Assembly (NCBI RefSeq): GCF_014158035.1 | Contig: NZ_JACFXW010000001.1 | Span: 62,001 to 126,000 of the forward strand | DNA: 64,000 bases | Source: Rhizobium sp. G21 | GTDB lineage: Bacteria > Pseudomonadota > Alphaproteobacteria > Rhizobiales > Rhizobiaceae | Reading direction: 5' to 3' | Shown here: in pieces, positions 26,812 to 37,189 of the stretch | Layout: each line of letters begins with the position of its first letter | Numbering within the stretch: position 1 is the first letter of the stretch | Position numbers and translations under genes: made by a program | Notes under the pieces: model-generated | Told to the model about the DNA's origin: nothing | Databases searched by the model: none | Seen by the model: only the letters and a program-made list of their open reading frames with translations

Positions 26812-26876
26812 GAGTCATTTGCCCACGGATGATCCGATGATCCAGATAGTGAGCCTCTGAAAACGCAGTAGTATGC

Positions 26877-26955
26877 GGGGACGCAAGTCCCGAGGTTGGT
26901 ACACCGGTCGGACCCATTCCCTGAGCAGCCCAAAGCGGGCGATGCGATTCAGGGA
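26877..26955. ncRNA. Structured intergenic element, candidate RNA
   Basis: Between convergent genes lies a hairpin GGGAC-GCAA-GTCCC (26878-26891) with a GNRA-type loop. Downstream is a long stem: TCCCTGA (26918-26924) with TCAGGGA (26949-26955), inner pairs GCA/TGC and GCCC/GGGC around AAAGC. No T run follows on either strand, so it is not an ordinary terminator. It may be an antitermination or processing element. Strand unknown. Confidence 0.45.
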
Positions 26956-26972
26956 CAGTGCTGCTGCTATGA

Positions 26973-27724
26973 TTATTTCTGCCGCAGTAGAGCGATTGCA
27001 CCATCATCGTCTTTAGCGGCGCGTTCATATATGTACGTCTTGCCGAGCAATGCTCCATCGAAGTCACATTCGTTTTCGAAGGCGCACCACTTCCTTTTTT
27101 CCCGGGTATTGAGTAAAGAATGTTCGAAAACCCATCCACATCTGCAACTCGAAGCGTAACCTTCCCGGAAGCATCACAGAACTCCGTGCCTATCCGAACC
27201 GTAAGGACCTGAGTTGACTGCAATGTGCTGAGCTGGATGCAATCAGACGTGTTGAAAACATCTAAGGCTTTGGCCACATTCACAGCATCCGAAGATCCGT
27301 TGTTCGATGGCGTGGCGGCAATTTGTAAACGTACAGCCTCATCGATCATGCTCTTAAGCTTCGTTTCATCCAAGCCGCCAGCCGGAGATCCGGGGTCCCC
27401 CTTGGGGCCGATAGGTCCAGCTTCGCCTTGATCGCCCTTTTCGCCGCGAGGACCGCGAGGGCCTGTGTCGCCCTTTTCGCCCGTGTCGCCTTTTGGCCCC
27501 TTTGCTGACGAAGCCGCATTGATAGTGGCAATGGTTTCCAACCGGCTGCGCAACTCCACGATTTCGCGTTGCGCAACTTCAACTTGATTCTGCAGAGTGA
27601 ACACATACCAAATAGCGGTCGCCAAAATGGCCAAGATACCGAGGAAAGCTGCGGTAATCTCGGCTACAGGTCCAATTCTTGAAAGCATGCGTGTGATATC
27701 CCCGATTTCACTGGCACATTGCAT
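26973..27724 (-). CDS. Collagen-like membrane-anchored protein; frame break in a homopolymer
   Basis: A minus-strand gene inside the phage. An N-terminal membrane helix (ITAAFLGILAILATAIWYVF) is followed by a coiled-coil segment (QNQVEVAQREIVELRSRLET). Then 14 Gly-X-Y triplets (GPKGDTGEKGDTGPRGPRGE and GPIGPKGDPGSP) form a collagen-like trimer. A C-terminal domain has three cysteines. The frame breaks at the T6 at 27095-27100; with one base restored, the protein ends WCAFENECDFDGALLGKTY and on to TAA at 26973. It is transcribed against the phage operon, so it is probably expressed in the lysogen. Confidence 0.7.
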
Positions 27725-27772
27725 ATTTCAAAAGAGTTGTCGAGGCGCAGACGGCTTCTTCGACTATTGCAG

Positions 27773-27800
27773 GGCGGCCAGATGGCCGCCTTTCTCGTTT
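27773..27800 (+). terminator. Strong terminator upstream of the late genes
   Basis: GGCGGCCA (27773-27780), GA, TGGCCGCC (27783-27790), then TTTCTCGTTT. The 8-bp arms are perfect complements. It lies between the NusG-like gene and the late operon, the usual place for a late-gene antitermination target. Confidence 0.7.
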
Positions 27801-27805
27801 AGAGT

Positions 27806-28108
27806 ATGGCACTCAAAAGCATGCCCTCTCGCCTCGCTCGAATGCCCTCAAGGGTAGCGGCTGCGCCGAAGCAAGCCGAGAGCTTCTATCAGTCGAGAGA
27901 GTGGCGCGTCCTTTGCGCCGAGATCAAGCGCGAGCGTGGCAAGGCATGCGAACGTTGTGGATCGACTGACCGGGTGATCGCCGATCATATCATCGAACGG
28001 AAGGACGGCGGCGCGGACCTCGACAAGAGGAACGTCGAGCTCCTGTGCCACCGCCATCACGCCGAGAAGACGGCGGCAGCGCGGGCCGCAAGGGCCAAGG
28101 GCGTCTGA
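27806..28108 (+). CDS. HNH endonuclease next to terminase
   Basis: 100 residues with a zinc/HNH core: CERCGSTDRVIADHIIERKD, then NVELLCHRHHAEKT. HNH proteins next to the terminase genes are characteristic of HK97-type phages and are needed for cos-site cleavage with the large terminase. The start at MALKSMPSRL has little ribosome-binding signal; ATG 27821 is an alternative. Confidence 0.85.
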   Translation: MALKSMPSRLARMPSRVAAAPKQAESFYQSREWRVLCAEIKRERGKACERCGSTDRVIADHIIERKDGGADLDKRNVELLCHRHHAEKTAAARAARAKGV

Positions 28109-28206
28109 CTTAGGCGGCAGCAAACGACAAGGGCACAAGCGGCCGATAAGGGCATAAGCGCGACGACAGGTGGGGGGTAGTCAAATCTCTAGACCCGCCT
28201 CGGCCT

Positions 28207-28731
28207 ATGCACCGCCCGCCCTCTCATGCGGAGAATTTTTTCTTGGGTGACGGATATTTTGACCTGTTTGGCGTGGAGGTACCGGAGTGGCGCGGCAAGC
28301 GCGGCAGGCCTCCGCATGTCCCGACCGAGAAAACACGTAATAGAGTCAGCATGTTGCTGGCGCTTGGCTGGGACAATGAGCGGATCGCCAATGCTCTCGG
28401 CGTTTCTGAGCCGACGCTTCGCAAGCATTATTTTACGGAGCTGAAACGGCGCGCCATCGCACAGGATATGCTGGAGGCCAAACAGTTCGAGCGGCTGTTC
28501 GAGCTCGGTTTCCAAGAGGGTAATGTCGGCGCGATCAAGGAATTCAATCGGCTCGTCGAGCGGGATCGGTTGAGCAGCACCGCGAAGGCGTTCGACAAAA
28601 TCGCCAAGGCTGAAAGGCCGAAGGCGGAAAAACTCGGCAAGAAAGAGATCGCGCAGCGTGAGGCCGAAGCCATCGCCAGCGGCTCCAGTCTCTGGGGCGA
28701 CGACCTCAATTTCAAAGGATCGGTCAATTGA
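28207..28731 (+). CDS. Terminase small subunit
   Basis: 174 residues. A helix-turn-helix (NERIANALGVSEPTLRKHYF) for DNA recognition is followed by helical oligomerisation segments and an acidic C-terminus. Immediate neighbour of the large terminase gene, which starts in the TGA overlap (TTGA). It selects viral DNA for packaging. Confidence 0.8.
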   Translation: MHRPPSHAENFFLGDGYFDLFGVEVPEWRGKRGRPPHVPTEKTRNRVSMLLALGWDNERIANALGVSEPTLRKHYFTELKRRAIAQDMLEAKQFERLFELGFQEGNVGAIKEFNRLVERDRLSSTAKAFDKIAKAERPKAEKLGKKEIAQREAEAIASGSSLWGDDLNFKGSVN

Positions 28732-30424
28732 TCGCTGCGCTGCCGCGCGAATGGGATACGTCTTGCCCTGACTGGGAAAGGCGCATCCTCAACCGCGAAA
28801 AGCTCATTCCGGATCTGCCGCTGTTCGACTTCGAAGCCGAGCGGGCGCTTCGGATCTTCAAACGCCTGCGGGTGCCCGACATCATCGGCACGCCGACGCA
28901 TGGCGAGGTGTGCGGCGAATGGGTCTTCGACTTCGTGCGGGCCGTGTTCGGGTCGTTCGATCCGGAAATCAAGCGCCGGATGATCCGTGAATTCTTCCTG
29001 ATGGTGCCGAAGAAGAACGGAAAGTCGTCGATCGCGGCGGCGATCATCGTGACGGCAGCGATCATGAACCGCCGGCCGCAGGCGGAACTGCTGCTGATCG
29101 CGCCGACGAAAGTGATCGCCAATATCGCCTTCAAGCAGGCGCGCGACATCATCAAGCTCGATGCCGAGCTGGACGCAATCTTTCAGGCCAAGGATCACGC
29201 CAAGATGATCACGCACCGGATCTCGCAGGCGGTTATTCTCATTAAGTCGGCGGACGGCGGCACTGTGACCGGTTCAAAGGCGACATACATCCTGATCGAC
29301 GAGACGCATGAATTCTCGAAGATGGCGAAGGCGCCGGGCATCTTCGTCGAGATCCGCGGTTCGCTGGCGTCGCGTCCGGACGGGTTTCTGTTGCAGATCA
29401 CGACGCAGTCGAAAGAGCCGCCCTCCGGCGTCTTCAAAGACGAGCTGGATATCGCCCGCCAGGTGCGCGACGGCAAAATGAAGCTGCCGCTTCTGGCGGT
29501 GCTCTATGAGCTACCGCGCAAGGCGGCGAACGACAATGGCTGGCGCAAGCCAGAGACCTGGGGAATGGTCAATCCAAACCTCAACCGCTCGGTTGATGAA
29601 GCCTATCTGCGCGACGAGTTGCGCAAGGCGGAGTCGAAGGGTTTAGCGGCGCTGGCGCTGTTCGCCTCGCAACATCTCAACGTCGAGGTCGGCCAGTCCA
29701 TGGGCGGCTGGCGCGGACAGGATTACTGGCAGGCGCAGGCGGCGGCGGACTATGCGGATCTCGACCACCTGCTTTCCGAATGTGAAGTGGCGACAGTCGG
29801 GATCGACGGCGGCGGGCTCGACGACCTGTTCGGCCTGGCGGTGCTCGGACGGCACAAGGTAACGCAACACTGGATCGGTTGGGCGCATGCCTGGTGTCAA
29901 CGCGATGTGCTGGAGCTGCGCAAGGAAATCGCCTCCAATCTGCTCGACGCTGAAAAAGAGGGTTCTCTGACACTTTGCGACGACGCGACCAGCGACATCC
30001 GTGGCGTCGTCGACATCTGTGTTCGCGTCATGAACGCCGGCCTGTTGCCGGAAAAATACGGCATCGGCCTCGATCCGCAGGGTGTGGCGGCCCTGGTCGA
30101 CGAGCTGGCGCGGGCCGGAATATCCGGCGATCTGGTGACGAGCGTCAGTCAAGGTTTCCGGCTGTCGTCGGCAGTTTGGGGTATCGAGCGCAAGCTCAAA
30201 GACGGAACATTCTGGCATGGCGGGCAGGGCCTCATGACGTTCTGCGTCGGCAATGCGCGCGCAGAGCAGCGCGGCAACGCCGTGCTGATTACCAAAGAGA
30301 CCGCCGGCAAGGCAAAGATCGACCCGCTGATCGCGCTCTTCAATGCGGTGAAGCTGATGGAAGTCGGCCCGCAGGCGTCGGGGTCGGGGATGGACGGATA
30401 TTTTCAAGATCTGGCGAGGTCGGC

Positions 30425-30428
<4 letters not shown>
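28728..30428 (+). CDS. Terminase large subunit
   Basis: 566 residues with a TTG start overlapping the small-subunit stop. The packaging ATPase shows Walker A-like MVPKKNGKSSIAAA and Walker B ILIDETHEF; the C-terminal nuclease has acidic clusters (VGIDGGGLDDLFGL and LCDDATSDIRGV). It is of normal length for HK97-type (Terminase_1) proteins. Intact. Confidence 0.93.
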
Positions 30429-31665
<1,237 letters not shown>

Positions 31666-31669
<4 letters not shown>

Positions 31670-32328
31670 AGACCAAGGATTTCACCCTCAAGGTCAAGGA
31701 TCTTTCTGATGACGGCACCTTCGAGGGGTATGGTTCCGTGTTCGGTAATGTCGACGCCTATGGCGAAAAAGTCATGCCTGGCGCGTTCGTTGCATCGTTG
31801 GCGAAGCATCGTCGGGAGGGAACCAATGTCCTGATGCTGTGGCAACATGATCCTTCGGAACCGATCGGCACATGGGATGATCTGGCGGAGGACTCGAAGG
31901 GACTTTGGGGGAAAGGCCGCCTGGTTCTCGATGTGCAGAAGGCGCGTGAAGTCCACGCACTGATGAAGGCCAATGCAATTGGCGGCCTGTCGATCGGCTA
32001 TCGAGAAGTCAAGGCTGCGCCGGACGGCAATGTCCGAAATCTTGAGGAACTCGACCTCAGGGAAATCTCACCGGTTTCATTTCCGGCCAATCGCCGAGCG
32101 CGCGTCAGCTCCGTGAAGTCGGAACGCATGGAAGAGTTTGCGCGCAAGCTGCGCGACGGCGAACCCATGCCGATCAAGGAATTCGAGGATATCCTGCGCG
32201 AGGCAGGCGTCCCGAAAAGCATGGCTGTTGCGATCGCCTCGCACGGTTATGCCAAGGCCATTCGGAGCGAGTCCGAGGGCGAAAAGGCGGATGACACGCT
32301 CGCATTCCTGCGGGCGCTCCGGAGCTGA
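31666..32328 (+). CDS. HK97-family prohead protease
   Basis: 220 residues. Catalytic landmarks of the U35 family are the His in LMLWQHDPSEPIG and the Ser in GGLSIGYR; FEGYGSVFGNVD and EISPVSFPANRRA are conserved. It cleaves scaffold or capsid N-termini during maturation. ATGA overlap with the portal gene. Confidence 0.92.
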
Positions 32329-32360
32329 GGCTCGCTTTCACTATCCAACTGGAGACAGAC

Positions 32361-33677
32361 ATGACCCGCAAAACCGCTTTTCTCGCGGCTCTTTCCGCCT
32401 GCGCCGTTCTCGGCTCGATGACCGCGACCGAACGTGCGGCCGGGCGCTATCTACGCGCTCCCGACCATGATGCCGGCACCAAGTCGGCCGCCGAGCTGGC
32501 GGCCGAAATCAAGGCCGATCACCAGCGTGCGATCGACGCCGTCAAGTCTATCGCCGAGGAAGCACTCGGTAAGGCGAAGTCCGGCGAGCAGCTTTCGACG
32601 TCGCTCAAGGAGAAGGCCGACGAGGCTCTCGTCAAGATGAATGAGTTTTCCGAGACCGTCGCGCGCCTCGAACAAAAAATGCAGCGCGGCGGCGGTGAGG
32701 CCGATCGGCAGAAGTCCTATGGCGAACAGTTCGTCGATGGCGAGGGCTTCCAGTCCTGGAAGGAAAGCGGCTTCTCGAAAAACTATCGCGGCGCCGATCT
32801 CAAGATCAAGGCGACCCTGACTTCGGCCACGACGGATTCCGCCGGCTCTGTCGGCGATGCGATCGCGCCGACGCGGTTGCCTGGCGTGCTCGAATTGCCG
32901 CAGCGACGCCTGACCGTGCGCGATCTCATCGCGCCGGGCCAGATGGGCGGCAATACGCTGGAATATGTCAAGGAAACCGGCTTCACGAACAATGCCGGTA
33001 TGGTCGCCGAAGCTGCCGCCAAACCCGAATCCGACATGAAGCTCGATCTGGTCACCACGTCGGCCAAGGTCATCGCGCACTGGATGAAGGCGTCCAAGCA
33101 GGTGCTGGACGACATCCCGCAGCTGCGCTCCATGATCGATCAGCGCCTCGGCTACGGCCTGGCGCTGAAAGAGGAGTCGCAGATCCTGAACGGCGACAAT
33201 ACCGGCCAGAACCTCAACGGCATCATCCCGCAGGCGACATCGTTTTCGGCGCCGGTCGCGCTCGGCGATCTCAACATCATCGATGTTTTGCGCCTGGCGA
33301 TGCTGCAGGCGGCGCTCGCCGAATACCCCGCCACCGGCCACGTTCTCAACCCGACCGACTGGGCCTATATCGAAACCCTCAAGGACTCGATTGGCCGATA
33401 CATCATCGGCAATCCGCAGGGCCAGACGACGCCGACGCTCTGGTCTCTCCCGGTGGTGGCGACGCAGTCAATCGCCGCAAAGAAATTCCTGACCGGCTCC
33501 TTCCGCCAGGCGGCGCAGCTTTTCGACCGCTGGGAATCGCGGATCGAGGTCGGTTACGTCAATGACGACTTCACGAAAAACCTCGTCACGATCCTGGGTG
33601 AAGAGCGCATCGCGCTCGCCGTCTATCGCCCGGAAGCCTTCATCTATGGCGATTTCGATACAGCTCTCGCGGCCTGA
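32361..33677 (+). CDS. HK97-family major capsid protein
   Basis: 438 residues. The N-terminal 110 residues form a helical delta/scaffold domain that the protease should remove. Then comes the HK97 fold, with RLTVRDLIAPGQMGGNTLEY, MKASKQVLDDIPQLR, and a conserved tail (DRWESRIEVGYVNDDFTKN, RPEAFIYGDF). The first residues (KTAFLAALSACAVLGSM) look like a signal peptide but are part of the delta domain. Confidence 0.93.
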   Translation: MTRKTAFLAALSACAVLGSMTATERAAGRYLRAPDHDAGTKSAAELAAEIKADHQRAIDAVKSIAEEALGKAKSGEQLSTSLKEKADEALVKMNEFSETVARLEQKMQRGGGEADRQKSYGEQFVDGEGFQSWKESGFSKNYRGADLKIKATLTSATTDSAGSVGDAIAPTRLPGVLELPQRRLTVRDLIAPGQMGGNTLEYVKETGFTNNAGMVAEAAAKPESDMKLDLVTTSAKVIAHWMKASKQVLDDIPQLRSMIDQRLGYGLALKEESQILNGDNTGQNLNGIIPQATSFSAPVALGDLNIIDVLRLAMLQAALAEYPATGHVLNPTDWAYIETLKDSIGRYIIGNPQGQTTPTLWSLPVVATQSIAAKKFLTGSFRQAAQLFDRWESRIEVGYVNDDFTKNLVTILGEERIALAVYRPEAFIYGDFDTALAA

Positions 33678-33741
33678 TCGCTTCGGCTGAGCGTGGCGGG
33701 CGAGGAAGACTCGCCCGCTATCTGAACCGAAGGAGATCGTC

Positions 33742-33966
33742 ATGTCGGACATTCGTGAATGGAAGGTGCTCCGTCGTCATGAGGGCGACAGGCTGTACGA
33801 AGAGGGCGAAGTCCGAAAGGGCACCGAACAAGAACTCGGCCACCTTTCGCCGCGAACGTTGGAACTTTTCGACAAGTCTACCCGCCGAAAGGCGGAAGCT
33901 CCGTTGCTCAACAAGGCTGAAGGCGCTCCGGCGAACAAGGCCGAAACCGGCCGGAAGGCCAAGTAA
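33742..33966 (+). CDS. Small phage head-region protein
   Basis: 74 residues behind AAGGAG. Charged, with a Lys/Ala-rich tail (KAEGAPANKAETGRKAK). The first part (EWKVLRRHEGDRLYEEGEVR) resembles small proteins often encoded just after the major capsid gene. Function unknown. Confidence 0.65.
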   Translation: MSDIREWKVLRRHEGDRLYEEGEVRKGTEQELGHLSPRTLELFDKSTRRKAEAPLLNKAEGAPANKAETGRKAK

Positions 33967-33994
33967 CGGCCGAAAGGCCAAAAAGGAGACTGAC

Positions 33995-34366
33995 ATGAAG
34001 CGCTACAAAGTTACAGCCACGACTGCGGCTGATGGAACCGTCGTCGCATATACGCCGCGCCTCTCCGGTAAGATCCACCAGATCGAATATGTGAAAGATG
34101 GATCCACCGGCTATTCGAATGGCGTCGACTTCACGGTTACCGGCGAAGCGACCGGCGTGAACCTGTGGACGGAAAGCGACGTCAACGCCTCGGCGGTTCG
34201 TGCGCCGCGCCAGCCGACGCATTCTCAGGCTGGCGCTGCCGCTTTGTATGCATCGGGCGGCGTCGGCGTGCTTGACCGTGTCGCGCTCGCAAACGACCGC
34301 ATCAAGATCGCGATTGCGCAGGGCGGCAACGCCAAGGTCGGCGTTTTCCACGTTCTGGTGGATTGA
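33995..34366 (+). CDS. Phage head-associated protein, possible decoration protein
   Basis: 123 residues from MKRYKVTATTAADG behind AAAAGGAG. It is rich in beta-strand (GKIHQIEYVKDG, VDFTVTGEATGVNLWTE) with a final IKIAIAQGGNAKVGVFHV. Position after the capsid gene and the strand-rich sequence suggest a decoration or head-fibre protein, but this is inference. Confidence 0.6.
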   Translation: MKRYKVTATTAADGTVVAYTPRLSGKIHQIEYVKDGSTGYSNGVDFTVTGEATGVNLWTESDVNASAVRAPRQPTHSQAGAAALYASGGVGVLDRVALANDRIKIAIAQGGNAKVGVFHVLVD

Positions 34367-34371
34367 GGACG

Positions 34372-34961
34372 ATGAAGACCAGCCTCCGACCGCTCCTCAT
34401 CGAAGAGCCAAGCGTTACGCCCATCGAACTCGCAGAGGTGAAAAGCTATTGTCGCATCGACCATGATGACGACGATGACCTCATCGATGCGCTGATCATG
34501 GCTGCCGTGGCGTTTCTCGACGGGTGGTCGGGGGTTTTGGGAGATGCCTCATTACGCAGACCTGGCAGTTCAGTCAGTCCTGCTGGCCCGCTTCATTTGT
34601 CCAGTTGCCTTTTCCAGACTGCAGCGGAGCCGTCATCGTTTACAGTGACGCCGACAATGTCGAGCGGACACTCTCGGATGATTTCTATGTCTGCGCAGAG
34701 GGTGTCGACGGCACGCTCATCGAGTGGAGCGCCTCCTTCAGCGCGCCCGCACTCTTCGACCGCTCGGATGCGATCCGCATCGAAGTGACAGCTGGATATG
34801 GCGATGACGCCAATGCTGTGCCGCCGAGTATCCGCCTCGCCCTGAAGATGCTGGTCGCGCACTGGTATGAGCGCAGGGAAGCCACGCAGATCGAAAGTTT
34901 CGTCGATCTTCCGTTCGGGGTTCGCGCGCTTCTCGCACCGCATCGGCGGGTGGGGATCTGA
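34372..34961 (+). CDS. Phage head-tail connector protein (gp6-like); one frame break
   Basis: About 196 residues. The first part (EEPSVTPIELAEVKSYCRID, then DDDLIDALIMAAVAFLDGW) and second part (LITQTWQFSQSCWP, IRIEVTAGYGDDANAVPPSI and RLALKMLVAHWYERRE) are one gp6-like connector in two frames. The frame changes at 34530-34541, where G5-T4-G3 runs suggest one missing base. Confidence 0.8.
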
Positions 34962-34962
34962 G

Positions 34963-35301
34963 ATGAGCGCCGGGCGGATGACGGAGCGGGTGGCGTTTGA
35001 TGAGCGTGGGGACGCCGAGGACGGGCATGGCGGGGCGGTGTCGGCGTTTGCCGAGGTGATTGCGCCGGTGGCGGCGGAGTTCAAGCACTTGCGGGGCGGC
35101 GAGGCGGTGCAGGCGGCGAGGCTGGCTGGGCAGCATGTGGTGGTGATCCGCGTCAGGGCATCGTCTCAGACGCGGCTGATCACGACGGAGTGGCGGGCGC
35201 GGGATGTGCGGACCGGCGTGGTCTATGCGATCCGCGATATCGAGCCGGAGGTCAACCGGGCCTATATTTCGCTAACCTGCCAGAGCGGAGTCGCCTCATG
35301 A
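34963..35301 (+). CDS. Phage head-tail adaptor (SPP1 gp16-like)
   Basis: 112 residues from MSAGRMTERVAFDER, separated by one base from the connector stop. FAEVIAPVAAEFKHLRGGE and VVVIRVRASSQTR with a WRARDVRTGVVYAIRDIE segment match head-tail joining proteins. Overlaps the next gene by ATGA. Confidence 0.8.
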   Translation: MSAGRMTERVAFDERGDAEDGHGGAVSAFAEVIAPVAAEFKHLRGGEAVQAARLAGQHVVVIRVRASSQTRLITTEWRARDVRTGVVYAIRDIEPEVNRAYISLTCQSGVAS

Positions 35302-35759
35302 AGATCGAGGGGCGGGACCGGCTGCGTCGGCGCATTGCGGAAATTCCGATCGAGACGCGGAAAGAGATCCGCAAGGCGCTCGATTCGGGATCCGAGGAAA
35401 TGGTCGGTTTGGCGCGCGGGTTCGTTCCCAAGAAAAGCGGGGCGCTGGCGCGCTCGATCGGCAAATCGTGGGGCAGCTATCGGGCGGCCAACGCTAATGT
35501 GCGGGGCGTCAATTCCGGCGGCGGCGGGCATGATCTTTCGGTCGTTGTGCATGCCGGCGACGCCGAGGCCTGGTATGCGGCGCTGGTGGAATTCGGCACG
35601 CAGCCGCACAAGATTGGCGGCAGGTTTGCGGGTTCCCAGCATCCCGGCACATCGCCGCAACCGTTCTTCCTACCGGCCTGGCGGCTGACGCGGAAGCGGA
35701 TGAAACGCAAGCTGGCGACGGCCATGAGCCGCGCAATCCGGAAATCGAAAACGTCATGA
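35298..35759 (+). CDS. HK97 gp10-like tail-completion protein
   Basis: 153 residues. The family core is LARGFVPKKSGALARSIG and YAALVEFGTQPH (the EFG motif near residue 95), then PFFLPAWRLTRKRMKR. It joins the tail to the head. ATGA overlaps at both ends. Confidence 0.85.
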   Translation: MKIEGRDRLRRRIAEIPIETRKEIRKALDSGSEEMVGLARGFVPKKSGALARSIGKSWGSYRAANANVRGVNSGGGGHDLSVVVHAGDAEAWYAALVEFGTQPHKIGGRFAGSQHPGTSPQPFFLPAWRLTRKRMKRKLATAMSRAIRKSKTS

Positions 35760-36148
35760 TCAAGGGCGAAGCGCAGAAGGCGCTTTACGATGCGCTGAAG
35801 GCGGGCAACGTCGCCGGCGGGCGGGTGTATGACCGGCCGAAGCAGTCGGCGCTGTTTCCATATGTGACCATCGGCGACGAGCAGGTGATCCCCGACATCA
35901 CGGATTGCGGCGAATTTTACGACGTGGCCTGCGATGTCCATAGCTGGTCGCGGCCGCAAGATGGATCGAAAGCCGAGGTCAAGGCGCTGCGCGGCGCATG
36001 CGCCGAGGCGGCGCTGACGATCGACAGCGTGGCCGGCTACATCGTGCATGACGTGACCATCGACGGGGCGCGGACACTGCGCGATCCGGACGGGCTGACC
36101 GAGCACGACATTCTCGGCGTGATGTTGCGCCTGCAGAAGACTCCCTGA
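35756..36148 (+). CDS. Tail completion protein, DUF3168 family
   Basis: 130 residues. AQKALYDALKAGNVAGGRVY, PYVTIGDEQVIPD, VHSWSRPQDGSKAEVKAL and VAGYIVHDVTID match the DUF3168 (gp17-like) tail terminator family. ATGA overlap with the gp10-like gene; the tail-tube gene follows after 31 bases. Confidence 0.88.
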   Translation: MIKGEAQKALYDALKAGNVAGGRVYDRPKQSALFPYVTIGDEQVIPDITDCGEFYDVACDVHSWSRPQDGSKAEVKALRGACAEAALTIDSVAGYIVHDVTIDGARTLRDPDGLTEHDILGVMLRLQKTP

Positions 36149-36179
36149 ATTTCCAAGTCAAAACCGAGAGGTAAGTCCC

Positions 36180-36633
36180 ATGACAGCCGTAAGCGCCATC
36201 AAAGGCGAAAAGCTCATCGTGCAGGTTCGCGCCACCGAAAGCGGAACCGAATTCAGCCGCATCTGCCTGATCAACACCGATCGTTCGATCGAATTTTCGG
36301 CTGACGTCAAGGAAGATTCCATTCCGGATTGCGACCATCCCGAGGATCCGAGCTGGAAGACGCGGACGGTGGACACGCTGGCCGCCGATATCAGCGGCAG
36401 CGGCAAATGGCCGTCGTCGCAGATCGAATTCTTCTACGACTGGTTCGCGAGCGGCGAGGCCAAGCAGATCCGCTTTCAGCAAAACGCCGGATCAGCTCCG
36501 GCCGGTCAGGCTTTTTTACGGCGGCTACAAGCTGACGCGGCTCAACATCGCCGGCACGACCAAGGAATATGCGACGGGCGAGATCACGCTGCAGTCGGAC
36601 GGCGCGGTGCTGTGGAGCCCGGCGAGCGAATGA
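36180..36633 (+). CDS. Major tail (tube) protein; frame break in T6
   Basis: About 150 residues. N-terminal MTAVSAIKGEKLIVQVR, GTEFSRICLINTDRSIEFSA, and DWFASGEAKQIRFQ belong to the phage tail-tube (TP901-1-like) family. At the T6 at 36512-36517 the frame changes; removing one T restores GGYKLTRLNIAGTTKEYATG and a stop at 36631-36633. This is the only break best explained by an extra base. Confidence 0.82.
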
Positions 36634-37034
36634 TGCGGCCCGGTCAGATCACTTGTGGATGGGCCGGGGCGGACAGGGTGTTCCGGTTCGGCCTCAACGA
36701 GATCGAGGAGATCGAGGCGGCGTTCGACCGCTCGATTTTTTCGATCTCGCAACGGCTGAGGGCGCGCGAGGCGTCCCTAAAAAAGAGATCGGCGCGGTGC
36801 TGCGCATCGGGCTGATCGGCGGCGGATGGAGCCGCATCGGGCCAAGGTGCTGGTGGCCGCCTATCTCGAAAGCCAACCGATCGAGGAAAATCGCGACGCG
36901 GCCTATGCGGTGACGCTGGCGGCGCTGATGCGCAGCCACGGGGCCGTGGCGGCGGAGGATGGCGAGACGGGGAGCCGGAGGCGGCGCTCCCGCCCGGATC
37001 GATTTTTCCGGGATCTGGGGCGCCGCAGCCCTGA
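36630..37034 (+). CDS. Tail assembly chaperone, GTA-gp10-like; several frame breaks
   Basis: The start MMRPGQITCGWAGADRVFRF and GLNEIEEIEAAF match gene transfer agent gp10-like tail proteins (Phage_TAC_11). The frame then changes at the A6 at 36779-36784 (restores EIGAVLRIGLIGGGW), at GGG 36839-36841 (restores AKVLVAAYLESQPIEEN) and at GGGG 36969-36972 (restores EPEAALPPGSIFPGSGAPQP and a stop at 37034). Three errors within 200 bases in one gene are striking, all in homopolymers. Confidence 0.7.
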
Positions 37035-37189
37035 TGGGCGTGCAGGCTGTCGGCCAGATGTCGCTCGGGCACTGGCTGGCGACGCTGGAGGGCTGGCGCA
37101 AAAGCCAGGCCGGGACAAAGGCCGACGCGCCGTCCGATGAGGACTTCGAGCGCGTGCTGGCGCAAAGCGAGGGATTGCCGTGGCATTGA
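36959..37189 (+). CDS. Second tail assembly chaperone ORF, possibly a frameshift product
   Basis: The C-terminal part (DFSGIWGAAALMGVQAVGQM, then LATLEGWRKSQAG) is the small DUF2376-like protein (rcc01693-type) following gp10 in gene transfer agents and related phages. The ATG at 36959 is in frame only in the sequence as given. In many siphophages the second chaperone is made by programmed frameshifting, and after correcting the G run this ORF would lie in the -1 frame of gp10. The real start is therefore uncertain. Confidence 0.55.
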   Translation: MARRGAGGGAPARIDFSGIWGAAALMGVQAVGQMSLGHWLATLEGWRKSQAGTKADAPSDEDFERVLAQSEGLPWH

